Positions 54,600 to 63,894 of a DNA stretch of 64,000 bases are shown here, piece after piece. The DNA is from Salinisphaera aquimarina (lineage in GTDB: Bacteria > Pseudomonadota > Gammaproteobacteria > Nevskiales > Salinisphaeraceae): assembly GCF_042643355.1 (NCBI RefSeq), contig NZ_JBHRSS010000006.1, positions 358,984 to 422,983 on the forward strand, written 5' to 3'. A program made the translations under genes and the position numbers. How positions within the stretch are numbered: the stretch's first letter is position 1; each line of letters begins with the position of its first letter. The notes beneath the pieces were generated by a model. That model was not told the DNA's origin, made no database searches, and was given only the letters and a program-made list of their open reading frames with translations.

Positions 54600-54980
54600 T
54601 CAGGCCGCCTGAACCGGTATCGCGTTACGCGTATGCGTGATCTCGTTATTCTCGTCGAGATACACGAGATGCGGCTTGTGGGCCTGGGCCTCGCCTTCGG
54701 CCATGCGTGCATAGGCACAGATGATCAGGCGATCACCCGGGCTGGCCTTGTGGGCCGCGGCTCCATTGACCGAGATCATTCGCGAACCCGATTCGGCCCG
54801 AATGGCGTAGGTCGAAAAACGCTCGCCGTTGGTGACGTTGTAGATCTCGATCTGCTCATAGGCAATGATGCCCGCGGCATCCAGCAGATCCGCGTCGATT
54901 GCGCAGGAGCCTTCATAGTCCACTTCGGCGTGCGTGGTGCAGGCACGGTGCAATTTGGCTTTCAAAAGCGTGATTTGCAT
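54600..54980 (-). CDS. panD: Aspartate 1-decarboxylase
   Basis: Makes beta-alanine for pantothenate and CoA. The 126-residue proenzyme self-cleaves between Gly24 and Ser25 (DYEGSCAIDADL) to form the pyruvoyl cofactor; both residues are present. YEQIEIYNVTNGERF and LIICAYARM match the family. It lies between panC and pgi. Confidence 0.98.
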   Translation of the reverse strand: MQITLLKAKLHRACTTHAEVDYEGSCAIDADLLDAAGIIAYEQIEIYNVTNGERFSTYAIRAESGSRMISVNGAAAHKASPGDRLIICAYARMAEGEAQAHKPHLVYLDENNEITHTRNAIPVQAA

Positions 54981-55059
54981 GACATTACCGGGTTAAGAAA
55001 AAGGCGCGAAAAACGTTTAGAGAATAACCAAAAAAGACAACTCGCACCACCGGTTCAGG

Positions 55060-55905
55060 CTAAGTCGCCGGGACGGAGACCGCGACGTTGTCGAGCAGGC
55101 GCGCGCGGCCGATGAACGCCGCGGAGAGCACCCGGAACTGGCGCATATCCGTCTGCGGAGCCTGAAGCTCGGGACCCCGAATCTCGAAGTAATCGGGTTC
55201 GAAGCCGGCCTCGACAAGCCGCGCCCAGCCGTCGGCCTCGAGCGCATGGAAATCGCGCGCCCCGGCCTCAAGGCGTTCCCGACAATGCTCGAGCGCTGCC
55301 GCCAGCATTGGCGCGCGTCGGCGCTCGTCGGCGCCCAGATACTGATTGCGTGACGAGCGCGCCAGACCGTCGTCTTCGCGTACCGTTGGCACCCCGACGA
55401 TCTCGACGCCCATGCACAGGTCTTCGACCATGCGCCGGATCACCATCAGCTGCTGAAAATCCTTCTCGCCGAAGAATGCGCAATCCGGACGCACCAGATT
55501 GAACAGCTTGGTCACGATGGTGGCCACGCCCTGAAAATGTCCGGGCCGGCGGGTACCGCAGAGCATGTCGGTCACCCCCGATACATGCACCGTGGTCGCG
55601 CTCGCACCGCCGTGCGGATACATCTGCTCGACGCTGGGTGCGAACACGGCGTGTACACCGGCCGCTTCAAGCGCCGCGCGATCGGCGTCGAACGTACGCG
55701 GGTAGCTGTCCAAGTCCTCGCCGGGAGCGAACTGGAGCGGGTTGACGAAAATACTTACGACCACGCGATCGCATTGCGCCAGCGCACGTTCGACCAGCGC
55801 CATGTGGCCGGCGTGCAGGTTGCCCATGGTCGGCACCAGACCGAGAACGCCCGTGGCGGTGCCTCGCCATACCGCCAGCGCATCGGCCGTCGTCAACAGA
55901 TGCAT
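55060..55905 (-). CDS. panC: Pantothenate synthetase
   Basis: Condenses pantoate and beta-alanine using ATP; 281 residues. It shows LVPTMGNLHAGHMALVERA with the HxGH nucleotide motif, FVNPLQFAPGEDLDSYPRT and the KMSKS-like region DGLARSSRNQYL. It lies 12 bases downstream of panB. Confidence 0.98.
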   Translation of the reverse strand: MHLLTTADALAVWRGTATGVLGLVPTMGNLHAGHMALVERALAQCDRVVVSIFVNPLQFAPGEDLDSYPRTFDADRAALEAAGVHAVFAPSVEQMYPHGGASATTVHVSGVTDMLCGTRRPGHFQGVATIVTKLFNLVRPDCAFFGEKDFQQLMVIRRMVEDLCMGVEIVGVPTVREDDGLARSSRNQYLGADERRRAPMLAAALEHCRERLEAGARDFHALEADGWARLVEAGFEPDYFEIRGPELQAPQTDMRQFRVLSAAFIGRARLLDNVAVSVPAT

Positions 55906-55917
55906 AAAAGGAGCGCC

Positions 55918-56754
55918 CTATTTGAACGCGTGGGAAGGCGACGGGTAACTGCCGTCCTTCACCGCGGCGACATAGTCCGCCACCGCGTTGTCCAGGGACG
56001 CGGCGCCGTCCATGAAATTCTTCACGAAACGCGGTTTGCGCCCCGGCGACAGGCCGAGAATATCGTAGATGACCAGAATCTGGCCGTCGGTATCGGGGCC
56101 GGCGCCGATGCCGATCACCGGCACCTTCGCATTGGCGGTGATCTCCGCGCCCAGCGAGGACGGCACGCACTCGAGCAGAATCATGTCTGCACCTGCGTCC
56201 TCAAGCAGCTTTGCGTCCCGGATCATGGTCTTGGCGACATCGCCGTCGCGACCCTGGACCTTGAAACCGCCCATCTTGTGCACCAGCTGCGGCTGCAGGC
56301 CGATATGCGCACACACGGGCACGCCGCGCATGCTCAGATGCTCGATCGTGTTGGCCTGAATCTCGCCGCCCTCGAACTTGACCATCTGGGCCGCGCCCTC
56401 GCCCATCAGCCGGCGCGAGGTCTCCAGCGCGTCGTGCTTGGTCGCATAGGACAGAAACGGCAGATCCGTCATCAGAAAGGCACGACCGAGACCGGCCGCG
56501 GTGATGCGGCTGTGGTAGACCATGTCATTGACGGTCACCGGCACCGTGGTCGACGCGCCCTGCACAACCATGCCCAGCGAGTCGCCCACCAGCACCACGT
56601 CGACGCCGGCGCGGTCCTCGAGCGCGGCGAAGCTGGCGTCATAGGCGGTCAGGCAGGCGATCTTCTCGCCGTCGGCCTTCATGCGGGCCAGATCGGAAAT
56701 CGTGACCGGCTGTGCGTCACGCTGCTGCAGGTGCGGATAAGGGCTGGTGTTCAT
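55918..56754 (-). CDS. panB: 3-methyl-2-oxobutanoate hydroxymethyltransferase
   Basis: First committed pantothenate step, making ketopantoate from alpha-ketoisovalerate; 278 residues. Motifs: ACLTAYDASFAALEDRAGVD, LVGDSLGMVVQG, MTDLPFLSY and the substrate-site GAGPDTDGQILV. The gene follows the deoxynucleoside kinase by 26 bases. Confidence 0.98.
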   Translation of the reverse strand: MNTSPYPHLQQRDAQPVTISDLARMKADGEKIACLTAYDASFAALEDRAGVDVVLVGDSLGMVVQGASTTVPVTVNDMVYHSRITAAGLGRAFLMTDLPFLSYATKHDALETSRRLMGEGAAQMVKFEGGEIQANTIEHLSMRGVPVCAHIGLQPQLVHKMGGFKVQGRDGDVAKTMIRDAKLLEDAGADMILLECVPSSLGAEITANAKVPVIGIGAGPDTDGQILVIYDILGLSPGRKPRFVKNFMDGAASLDNAVADYVAAVKDGSYPSPSHAFK

Positions 56755-56780
56755 GGCGCGCGACTATACCATTGCTGTGT

Positions 56781-57422
56781 TCAGCCATCACCAGCCGGTA
56801 CATCCAGATCGATCCGGGGCGCGGTGGAGTGCAGTGCGTCGACCAGCGCCGCATAGTCGCGTTCGCTGGCCACCAGATCGCGCGCGGCCGCGTCCACCCG
56901 GATCACGCGAGTGCTGTCGAAAGCCGCGAAAAAATGCTGGTACGCGGCGACCACGCTGGCGAGATAGTCGGCGGTGAGCGCGCGTTCGGCGCGCCGGTCG
57001 CGCTGGGCGATACGCCGCATCAGCACATCCACCGGCGCATGCAGATAAATCACGCAGTCGGGCGTGGGCGCCTGCCAGGACAGGCGCGTGTAGATATCGT
57101 GATAGAGCGCAAGCTCCGGGCCGGAGAGCGTCAGCCGTGCGAACAGCGGGTCCTTGTCGAACATGAAATCGGCGACGCAACCACCGTCGAACAGGTCGGT
57201 CTGGCGCAGTTCGTCGATCTGGCGGGCGCGCTGCAGCAGAAAGAACAGCTGCGCCGGCAGAGCATGCCCTCTGGGGTTGTCATAGAAATCGCCGAGGAAG
57301 GGATTTTCCTCGGGCGCTTCCGGCAGTTCGCGCGCCCCCAGGGTCGCCGCCAGACGCGCGCAGAGCGTGCTCTTGCCGACACCGATCGGCCCCTCGATCG
57401 CGATATATGCGCCCGGCTTCAT
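56781..57422 (-). CDS. Deoxynucleoside kinase (deoxyadenosine/deoxyguanosine kinase type)
   Basis: P-loop kinase of 213 residues phosphorylating deoxynucleosides. Walker A is IEGPIGVGKSTLCARLA; further family stretches are PEENPFLGDFYDNP, ALPAQLFFLLQRARQI and FDKDPLFARLTL. I use the ATG at 57422, which overlaps the folK stop (ATGA), over one four codons earlier. Its place between folK and panB recurs in some gammaproteobacteria. The exact substrate is not readable from the sequence. Confidence 0.92.
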   Translation of the reverse strand: MKPGAYIAIEGPIGVGKSTLCARLAATLGARELPEAPEENPFLGDFYDNPRGHALPAQLFFLLQRARQIDELRQTDLFDGGCVADFMFDKDPLFARLTLSGPELALYHDIYTRLSWQAPTPDCVIYLHAPVDVLMRRIAQRDRRAERALTADYLASVVAAYQHFFAAFDSTRVIRVDAAARDLVASERDYAALVDALHSTAPRIDLDVPAGDG

Positions 57423-57925
57423 ACCGCCGGCCACGGCTCGACGCCGTCACGGCCCGTGCCGGCCAGCAGATCGACCACGCGCCGGCCGGCACCCAGTTCC
57501 AGTGCCGGCGCGATGTCGGCCAGCGGTGCAAGCACGAACGCGCGCTCGTGGGCGCGCGGATGCGGCACTACCAGTTCCGGCAAGCACAGCGTCATGGCGT
57601 CGACGGCCAGGATATCCAGATCCAGCGTGCGCGGGCCCCAGCGCACGTCGCGTACACGCCCGTGAATACGCTCGATGGCCTGGGTGATGGCCAGCAGGTC
57701 AAGCGGCTGGCAGGCGGTCGCGAACGCGGCGCAGGCATTGCAGTAATCCGGTTGCCCGGGCGGGCCGCCCACTGGCGTCGTCCGATACTTGGGCGATGCG
57801 GCCAGCAGCGCCAGGTCCGCATGCGCCGCCAGACGCGAGAGCGCGGTGTCCACCTGATCGGCAGGCGACTCGAGATTACTGCCCAACCCGATCCACGCCA
57901 CGCGGACAGTCGCCGGCGGGCTCAT
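57419..57925 (-). CDS. folK: 2-amino-4-hydroxy-6-hydroxymethyldihydropteridine diphosphokinase
   Basis: Folate biosynthesis pyrophosphokinase of 168 residues. It begins with the family signature AWIGLGSNLESPADQV and has RWGPRTLDLDILAVD, where the metal-binding Asp pair lies, and LVVPHPRAHERAFVLAPL. It follows pcnB by 72 bases and overlaps the kinase gene by 4. Confidence 0.97.
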   Translation of the reverse strand: MSPPATVRVAWIGLGSNLESPADQVDTALSRLAAHADLALLAASPKYRTTPVGGPPGQPDYCNACAAFATACQPLDLLAITQAIERIHGRVRDVRWGPRTLDLDILAVDAMTLCLPELVVPHPRAHERAFVLAPLADIAPALELGAGRRVVDLLAGTGRDGVEPWPAV

Positions 57926-57997
57926 CTGCCCGCACGCCCCGGCGCTATCAATGACCGGGCCACGCGCCGGATCGCAGAGGGGCGAACCGGCATCGGC

Positions 57998-59299
57998 TCA
58001 GGCCGTTTCGGGGCTCTTGCGACGACGGCCACCACGGCGCTTGCGCCGATTGGTCGGCGTGCTGCCGGCACCCGAACCGGGCGTCGGCGTCGACGGATCG
58101 TCCTGGGCCTGGGTCCACCATTCGGCGAGTTCCGTGTCGACTTCGCCGGTCTGCGCTCTAAGCAGCAGGAAATCGTAGGCCGCACGAAAACGCGGATGCG
58201 CAATCAGGCGCGACGCCTGCTTGCCGCGCCGACGATGAAAGCGCGGCTGCAATTGCCATATCTCGCGCATGGGGATGGAGAAGCGTTTCGGGATGGCGAC
58301 CAGCTGAACCTGGCGCCCGACCACCTGGCTCTGGGCGCTGGCCAGCGCCGGCGCCGGCGGCGTGCCCTCGCGTTCCAGCGTCGCCGCACGTTCGCGCACC
58401 GCGGGCCACAACAGGGCCGCGAAGATGAATGCCGGCGTGACCGGCTTGCCCGCATCGATGCGGGCGGCGGTATTGGCAATCGCCTGCTCGATCAACGCTT
58501 CGCTGGCCGCGCCGGTGGGCGAATCCAGCACCGCGATGGTCTGATCGAACAACGGCGTGAGCAGATCGTATTCGCGCAGCATGCGAAAGACCTTGGGCCC
58601 GGCCGGGTTCATCAGCAGTTTGAGGATCTCCTCGAACATGCGCGCGGCCGGCACGTCGGCGAGCAGCGGTACCAGCGCGTGCGGCGGCCGGGCGGGTTCA
58701 TCGATTGTCAGATCGAGCTTGGCGGCGATACGTACCGCGCGGATCATGCGCACCGGGTCTTCGCGGTACCGCACGCCGGCGTCGCCGATCAGGCGCAGCC
58801 GACCGGCAGCAACGTCGTCCATGCCGCCGACATAGTCGTAGACGCAGTCGTCGGCGATATCGTAATAAAGCGCGTTGATGGCGAAATCCCGGCGCCGGGC
58901 ATCCTCGGCGATGGAGCCGAACACGTTGTCGCGCAACACCCGGCCGGCATCGTCGAGTTCGCGTGTGTCGGCATCCGGCTCCGATGCGCCCGGGTCGGCG
59001 CGGAACGTGGATACTTCCACGATTTCCCGGCCGAAGCGTACGTGGGCGATACGAAACCGCCGCCCGATCAGCCGTGCCTTGCGGCCAAAGACCCCGACCA
59101 CCGCTTCCGGCTCGGCGTCGGTCGCCACATCGAAATCCTTGGGTACCACGCCCAGCAGCAGGTCGCGTACGGCTCCGCCGACCAGGCAGGCGCGGTAGCC
59201 GGCATCATGCAGGCCTTCCAGCGTCTGCAGCGCGGCCGCACTGATCTGATCACGCACGATGCCGTGTTCGTGCGGCTCGATGACGCGTAGTTCGTTAAT
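57998..59299 (-). CDS. pcnB: Poly(A) polymerase I, probable AUU start
   Basis: Adds poly(A) tails that speed RNA decay; 433 residues as called. Motifs: CLVGGAVRDLLLG, catalytic PKDFDVATDAEP, GRRFRIAHVRFG, RRDFAINALYYD and YREDPVRMIRAVR; the tail is basic. The first AUG-like codon is GTG at 59257, but in-frame sequence upstream still encodes the conserved PcnB segment RVIEPHEHGIV. No ATG, GTG or TTG lies between there and the stop at 59347. ATT at 59299, preceded by GGGGCG, gives MNELRVIEPHEHG. E. coli pcnB is known to start at AUU, so the same inefficient start is likely here. Confidence 0.93.
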   Translation of the reverse strand: MNELRVIEPHEHGIVRDQISAAALQTLEGLHDAGYRACLVGGAVRDLLLGVVPKDFDVATDAEPEAVVGVFGRKARLIGRRFRIAHVRFGREIVEVSTFRADPGASEPDADTRELDDAGRVLRDNVFGSIAEDARRRDFAINALYYDIADDCVYDYVGGMDDVAAGRLRLIGDAGVRYREDPVRMIRAVRIAAKLDLTIDEPARPPHALVPLLADVPAARMFEEILKLLMNPAGPKVFRMLREYDLLTPLFDQTIAVLDSPTGAASEALIEQAIANTAARIDAGKPVTPAFIFAALLWPAVRERAATLEREGTPPAPALASAQSQVVGRQVQLVAIPKRFSIPMREIWQLQPRFHRRRGKQASRLIAHPRFRAAYDFLLLRAQTGEVDTELAEWWTQAQDDPSTPTPGSGAGSTPTNRRKRRGGRRRKSPETA

Positions 59300-59558
59300 G
59301 GTTTCGCCCCGATTGATTGAAATGTCGATGTATCGCTCTCGTGTTCATGCACCGGCTGCCTACAGACAGAACCGGGCCCGACAGATACGACTGGCGCGTT
59401 GCGCCGCAGCGGCGCCGGGTCAGCCTGTTGCGAAAACAGCCAACGCGGGTGGCGCCGGCTGCAGACAATCCGTCTTTACCAGCCAGTTTACAACGGATGG
59501 CGGCCGCGCTGCGCTGCGGCTGCTAAGCTCCGGCTTCTGAATTGCCTGCAATCCCCCC

Positions 59559-61058
59559 ATGAAACACAGCGAATACGTTGCCTGCGATGCGCTGGGCCTT
59601 GCCGAACTGATCGCCGCGAAAGACATCACCCCGGCCGAGGCACTGGCGGCGGCGCGCGCACGATACCAGGCCGTCGACCCCGCCCTGAACGCGGTGATAC
59701 GACGCATGGACGCGGTCGCCGATGCCGCCGCCGAGCAGGACGCGCCACCCTCGCCGGACGCGCCCTTCAGCGGGGTACCTTTCCTGATCAAGGATCTGTT
59801 TCAGGACTACGCCGGCGAGCCGAGCAGCTACGGCAACAAAGCGCTGCGCGACGCGAAGTTCACGCCGGCACGCCACGCCGAGGTCACCCGGCGCTTCATT
59901 GCCAGCGGCGTGACCATCTTCGGCAAGACCAACACGCCGGAGTTCGGCATCAAGGGCGTCACCGAGCCCGAGGCCTTCGGCGCGACCCGCAACCCCTGGA
60001 ATCGCGAGCATACCCCCGGTGGCTCGTCCGGCGGCTCGGCGGCGGCGGTGGCTGCCGGCATCGTGCCGATGGCCGGGGCCAACGATGGCGGCGGCTCGAT
60101 ACGCATCCCCGCGGCCTGCTGCGGCCTGTTCGGCCTCAAGCCCGGACGGGCCCGGGTGCCCGGCGGCCCCGAACGCAGCGACCTGATGCACGGCGCGTCG
60201 GTCGATCACGTGCTGACGCGCTCGGTGCGTGACAGCGCGGCAATGCTCGATTGCATCGCCGGCTATGAACCCGGCGCGATCGCGCGTCTGGCCTCGCCGC
60301 CGACCTCTTATCTCGAGGCCATCGCCACCCCGCCCGGCACACTGCGTATCGGCGTGCTCGCCGACTCGCCGCTGGATATTCCTCTGCATCCCGAAGCCAG
60401 GGCAGCGGTCGAACGCACCGGGCAACTGCTGGAATCACTCGGTCATCGCGTCGAATACGCCGCGCCCGCGATCGACGGCCTGCAACTGGCCCAGGACTTT
60501 CTGTCGATGTGGTTCGTCTATGCCGCCCACGCCATCGATACGGTGCGTGCGGAAACCGGCGCGGGTGTCGATGCCTTCGAACTCGACACGCGCGCGATCG
60601 CCCACGTCGGGCGCGCGCTCGGCGCCACCGAGTACCTGAGTGCGTTCAACCGCTGGCAGGACTATCGCCACGCTCTGGCCGTGTTCCATGCCGATTACGA
60701 TTTCCTGCTCACGCCGACACTGGCCGGGCCGCCGCCGCGCATCGGCGAAACCGCGACGCCGGCCTGGCAGCGCAGGCTGTTGCGCCCGTTGCTGCGCGTA
60801 CCGGCATCGGGCCGCGCGCTGATCAAATCCGGAATCGTCGAGCAGCTCGCGCGCGAAAACCTCAAGCACGTGCCCTTCACCCAGCTCGCCAACCTCACCG
60901 GCACACCGGCAATGTCGGTGCCGCTGCACATGACCGACGCCGGGCTGCCGCTGGGCAGTCAGCTGGTCGGCGCGCCGGGCAGCGAGGCCGACTTGCTGCA
61001 ACTGGCGGCACAGCTGGAGAATGCGGCGCCCTGGTTCGATCGCTTGCCCGATCTCTAG
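59559..61058 (+). CDS. Amidase (amidase signature family)
   Basis: Amidase-signature hydrolase of 499 residues. The Ser-cisSer-Lys triad is visible: Lys in PFLIKDLFQDYAG, Ser in GANDGGGSIRIPAACCG and nucleophile environment in TPGGSSGGSAAAVAAG. Length and sequence fit stand-alone amidases rather than GatA, as no gatC or gatB is nearby. It may act on aliphatic or cyclic amides; the substrate is unknown. It is divergent from pcnB across 259 bases with no recognisable site, and is followed 12 bases later by the RDD gene. Confidence 0.9.
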   Translation: MKHSEYVACDALGLAELIAAKDITPAEALAAARARYQAVDPALNAVIRRMDAVADAAAEQDAPPSPDAPFSGVPFLIKDLFQDYAGEPSSYGNKALRDAKFTPARHAEVTRRFIASGVTIFGKTNTPEFGIKGVTEPEAFGATRNPWNREHTPGGSSGGSAAAVAAGIVPMAGANDGGGSIRIPAACCGLFGLKPGRARVPGGPERSDLMHGASVDHVLTRSVRDSAAMLDCIAGYEPGAIARLASPPTSYLEAIATPPGTLRIGVLADSPLDIPLHPEARAAVERTGQLLESLGHRVEYAAPAIDGLQLAQDFLSMWFVYAAHAIDTVRAETGAGVDAFELDTRAIAHVGRALGATEYLSAFNRWQDYRHALAVFHADYDFLLTPTLAGPPPRIGETATPAWQRRLLRPLLRVPASGRALIKSGIVEQLARENLKHVPFTQLANLTGTPAMSVPLHMTDAGLPLGSQLVGAPGSEADLLQLAAQLENAAPWFDRLPDL

Positions 61059-61070
61059 CTGGAACGCCCG

Positions 61071-61496
61071 ATGCCACTCTCGCCTTATCCCGCCGGCCTG
61101 CTTCGTCGACTGGCCGCCTCGGTCTATGACCTGTTCCTGCTGGTCGGGCTCTGGCTCATTTCCGGCATGCTGCTGCTGCCGTTTCACCAGGGTCAGGCGG
61201 TCGACGGTCACAGCCCCTGGGTGCGGCTGTACTTCCTGTTCATCCCCTATCTGTTCTTTTCCTGGTTCTGGATGCACGGCGGCCAGACCCTGGGCATGAA
61301 GGCGTGGCGGATCCGGCTGCGCGCGACCGACGGCGGTCCGGTGCAGTGGTATCAGGCGGTGCTGCGCTACGCGGCCGCGTGGGTGTCGTGGCTGTCGATC
61401 GTGGGCATGCTGTGGTGTCTTTTCGACGGCCAGCGACGCTGCCTGCAGGATATCGTCAGCAACACCGAAGTGGTCGCCGAACCCAAGGACGATTGA
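61071..61496 (+). CDS. RDD family membrane protein
   Basis: Small inner-membrane protein of 141 residues with three hydrophobic segments. It starts PAGLLRRLAASVYDLFLLVGLW, carries the GMKAWRIRLRATDGGP motif after segment two, and ends LQDIVSNTEVV, all standard for RDD proteins. Some members are proposed ion exchangers; role here is unknown. It is co-directional with the amidase and convergent with lptG. Confidence 0.9.
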   Translation: MPLSPYPAGLLRRLAASVYDLFLLVGLWLISGMLLLPFHQGQAVDGHSPWVRLYFLFIPYLFFSWFWMHGGQTLGMKAWRIRLRATDGGPVQWYQAVLRYAAAWVSWLSIVGMLWCLFDGQRRCLQDIVSNTEVVAEPKDD

Positions 61497-61523
61497 GGCG
61501 TTCCCGACGCGCCCGCCTGGCCG

Positions 61524-62588
61524 TCAGCTGAGTCGCCGCATCCAGGCACCGGTGACCACCGCGAGCAACACGGTCGGCAGGCTCGCTGCCAGCCACGGCG
61601 GCACGCCGTAGACCGGGCCCGTCGATGCCACGATCTCGTTGACAAGGAAGAACACCAGCCCGATCAGACCGCCGATGAACAGCCGCTGGCCGGCGCTGGC
61701 GCTGCGCAGCGAGCCGAACGCGAACGGCAGCGCGAACACCACCAGCACCCACACCGTGAACGGATTGATGACGTTGCGCCAGAACGCCAGCTGATAGTCG
61801 TCGGCGTTGATCTCGTTGGCCTGCAGATAGTCGATATAACGCCACAGCCCGAGCGTGGACAGTTCGCTGGGCTCGGTGACCGCCAGATCGAGAACCTTGG
61901 GGTCGATATCGACATCCAGCGAGAGCGTGTCCGGCGTGCCGGTCTCGGTGCTGTCGGTCTTGATGGTGGTGAATGCCGGCTTCTCGATCACCAGCTTCCG
62001 ATCGTGCAGCACGGCGCGATCCGCGACCACGGTACGCTCGAGACGTCCATCGGCGGACATCTGATAGACATCGAGTCCGTCGATGCGCCCGCCCGGCAGG
62101 GTGCCGTCGATGCGCACCACGGTGTTGCCCTGGCGCAGCCACAGGCCGTCGTCGATGGAATCGGCAACGTGCCCGTGTACCGCCTTGTCGCGCAGCGCGT
62201 CACCCGTGCGCACCCCGGCCGGGCCCAGGTATTCGCCCACCCCGACGGCGAGCAGCGCGAGCACGATACCGGCAATCGATACCGACCCGGCCAGCCGGGC
62301 CATGGAAACCCCGGAGGCCCGCACCACCACCAGTTCGCTACCGGCAGCCAGCGCGCCCAGCGCCAGCAGTGCACCCAGCAGGGCAATCACCGGCAGCACC
62401 AGATACAGATGACTGGGCATGCGCAGCAGCGTGTAGGCGATGACCTGAACGAAGCCGTAGCTGCCCTCACCGATGCTGTCGACTTCACCGATGAACACCG
62501 ACAATGCCGCGAGCGCACCCACGACCAGGGCCACCATCGCGGTGGCCGCGAGTATCGTGCGGCTGATATAGCGATCGATCAGATTCAT
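61524..62588 (-). CDS. lptG: LPS export ABC transporter permease LptG
   Basis: Inner-membrane subunit of the LptB2FG lipopolysaccharide extractor, 354 residues. Three membrane helices at each end flank a periplasmic beta-jellyroll. It begins MNLIDRYISRTILAATAMV and includes LYLVLPVIALLGALLALGAL. The ATG at 62588 overlaps the lptF stop by 4 bases; a longer frame reaching 62885 is an overlap artefact within lptF. Confidence 0.95.
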   Translation of the reverse strand: MNLIDRYISRTILAATAMVALVVGALAALSVFIGEVDSIGEGSYGFVQVIAYTLLRMPSHLYLVLPVIALLGALLALGALAAGSELVVVRASGVSMARLAGSVSIAGIVLALLAVGVGEYLGPAGVRTGDALRDKAVHGHVADSIDDGLWLRQGNTVVRIDGTLPGGRIDGLDVYQMSADGRLERTVVADRAVLHDRKLVIEKPAFTTIKTDSTETGTPDTLSLDVDIDPKVLDLAVTEPSELSTLGLWRYIDYLQANEINADDYQLAFWRNVINPFTVWVLVVFALPFAFGSLRSASAGQRLFIGGLIGLVFFLVNEIVASTGPVYGVPPWLAASLPTVLLAVVTGAWMRRLS

Positions 62589-63691
62589 GACGCAGCTCCG
62601 GCCGAGGCCCGTCGGCGCACGAATACGCCCTGCTCGCGCATCACCAGAACCACGGCCAGTGCCAGCACCAGCGCATGCACCCACCACACGCCGATGACCC
62701 CCGGAATCGTGCCGTTCTCGACCGCTACCCCGGCCAGATGAACCGCGTTGACATAGATGACATAGAACAGAATGCCGACGATCACCCGGCCGTAGCGGCC
62801 CGAGCGCGGCGGTACGCGTCCGATCGGCAGTGCCAGCAGTGTCAGAATCAGGATCGAGATCGGCACCGACAGACGGGTCTGCCATTCGGTGATCGCTTCG
62901 GGGTCATCGCTGGCGATCAGGGTGGCGAAACTCTGGGCATCGACCTTGAGTGCGGAGGCGTCCCGTGCGGGTGCCAGTTGCACGCCGTGTTCGGCGAACT
63001 TCACCACGCGATAGTCGGCGTGCCCCGGAACGCCTTCGTAGCGCCAGCCGTCGTCGAGCACGAGCGTGACCCGGCCACTGTCCGGATCGGTCTGGGTGCG
63101 CGCCCGGTCGGCGGTTACCACCGTCTGCGTGGATTGGCCCTCGCGGTCGTTGTGCACCACGCGGATGAACACGTCGCGCAGTTCGTCATCGCTGTCACGT
63201 CTGGCGGCGTAGAACGCAGCGTCGCCGTCGAGAAACGTGGTGAAACGGCCGGGGGCGACACTGTCCAGCACCGCGGTCGCGCCCGCCGCGCCGAGTTGCT
63301 GCATCTCGCGTTCCGCCTTGGGCGCGAAAAAGATGGATGAGGTGCCGGCAATGACGGCGACCACGATGCCGAGCACGAAAAACGGCCGATAGACGGTACG
63401 CAAACTGGCCCCGCTGGCCAGCAGCGCAGCCATTTCATTGTCACGACACAACCGACCCAGCGTGAGCAGGACCGCAAGCAGCACCGACACCGGCATCACG
63501 ATTTCCAAGTTTCCGATCGCCCCGAAGACCGCGAGCGCGAGCACCGTGTCAACCGGCAACTCGCCGGCGGCCGCGTCCGCTATGAAGCGCGCAAAACCCA
63601 GGCCAAGCGTCAGAAATAAAAGCACACCGGCAACCACGAGCCACGTACGCGCCACCTCCGCAAATAGATAACGGAAAATGACTTTAGGCAT
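62585..63691 (-). CDS. lptF: LPS export ABC transporter permease LptF
   Basis: Partner of LptG, 368 residues from the ATG at 63691 (a GTG two codons earlier is possible). It begins MPKVIFRYLFAEVARTWLVV, has the coupling stretch LGRLCRDNEMAALLASGASL, a periplasmic jellyroll and C-terminal helices. It is divergent from pepA, the usual gammaproteobacterial order. Confidence 0.95.
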   Translation of the reverse strand: MPKVIFRYLFAEVARTWLVVAGVLLFLTLGLGFARFIADAAAGELPVDTVLALAVFGAIGNLEIVMPVSVLLAVLLTLGRLCRDNEMAALLASGASLRTVYRPFFVLGIVVAVIAGTSSIFFAPKAEREMQQLGAAGATAVLDSVAPGRFTTFLDGDAAFYAARRDSDDELRDVFIRVVHNDREGQSTQTVVTADRARTQTDPDSGRVTLVLDDGWRYEGVPGHADYRVVKFAEHGVQLAPARDASALKVDAQSFATLIASDDPEAITEWQTRLSVPISILILTLLALPIGRVPPRSGRYGRVIVGILFYVIYVNAVHLAGVAVENGTIPGVIGVWWVHALVLALAVVLVMREQGVFVRRRASAGAAS

Positions 63692-63882
63692 GGTCACGCG
63701 GGTTTCGGGCAGTGTCTGGAGAATTCATTTATACGGCTTCGTGACTCAAAGGGGATGATTTTTTCCGATTTTTGGGTAAACTGCGCGACCTCGACAGAAA
63801 ACCGGAAAGCGCGATGACGGTATCGATTCCCGTCAAACACGGAAACCACGCGCGCGCTTCACTGTCATAACAGTCAGTCTTG

Positions 63883-63888
63883 CAGGAG
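63883..63888 (+). promoter_or_regulatory. Shine-Dalgarno of pepA
   Basis: AGGAG within CAGGAG, six to seven bases before the ATG at 63895, fixes the start of the truncated pepA gene. The 203-bp lptF-pepA gap shows AT-rich promoter-like sequence near 63728-63782 but no clear -35/-10 pair. Confidence 0.7.
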
Positions 63889-63894
63889 CACCTC

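Noticed and set aside
52911..55115. 734-codon plus-strand frame spanning pgi and panD
   Set aside because: Antisense shadow; pgi and panD are certain on the minus strand.
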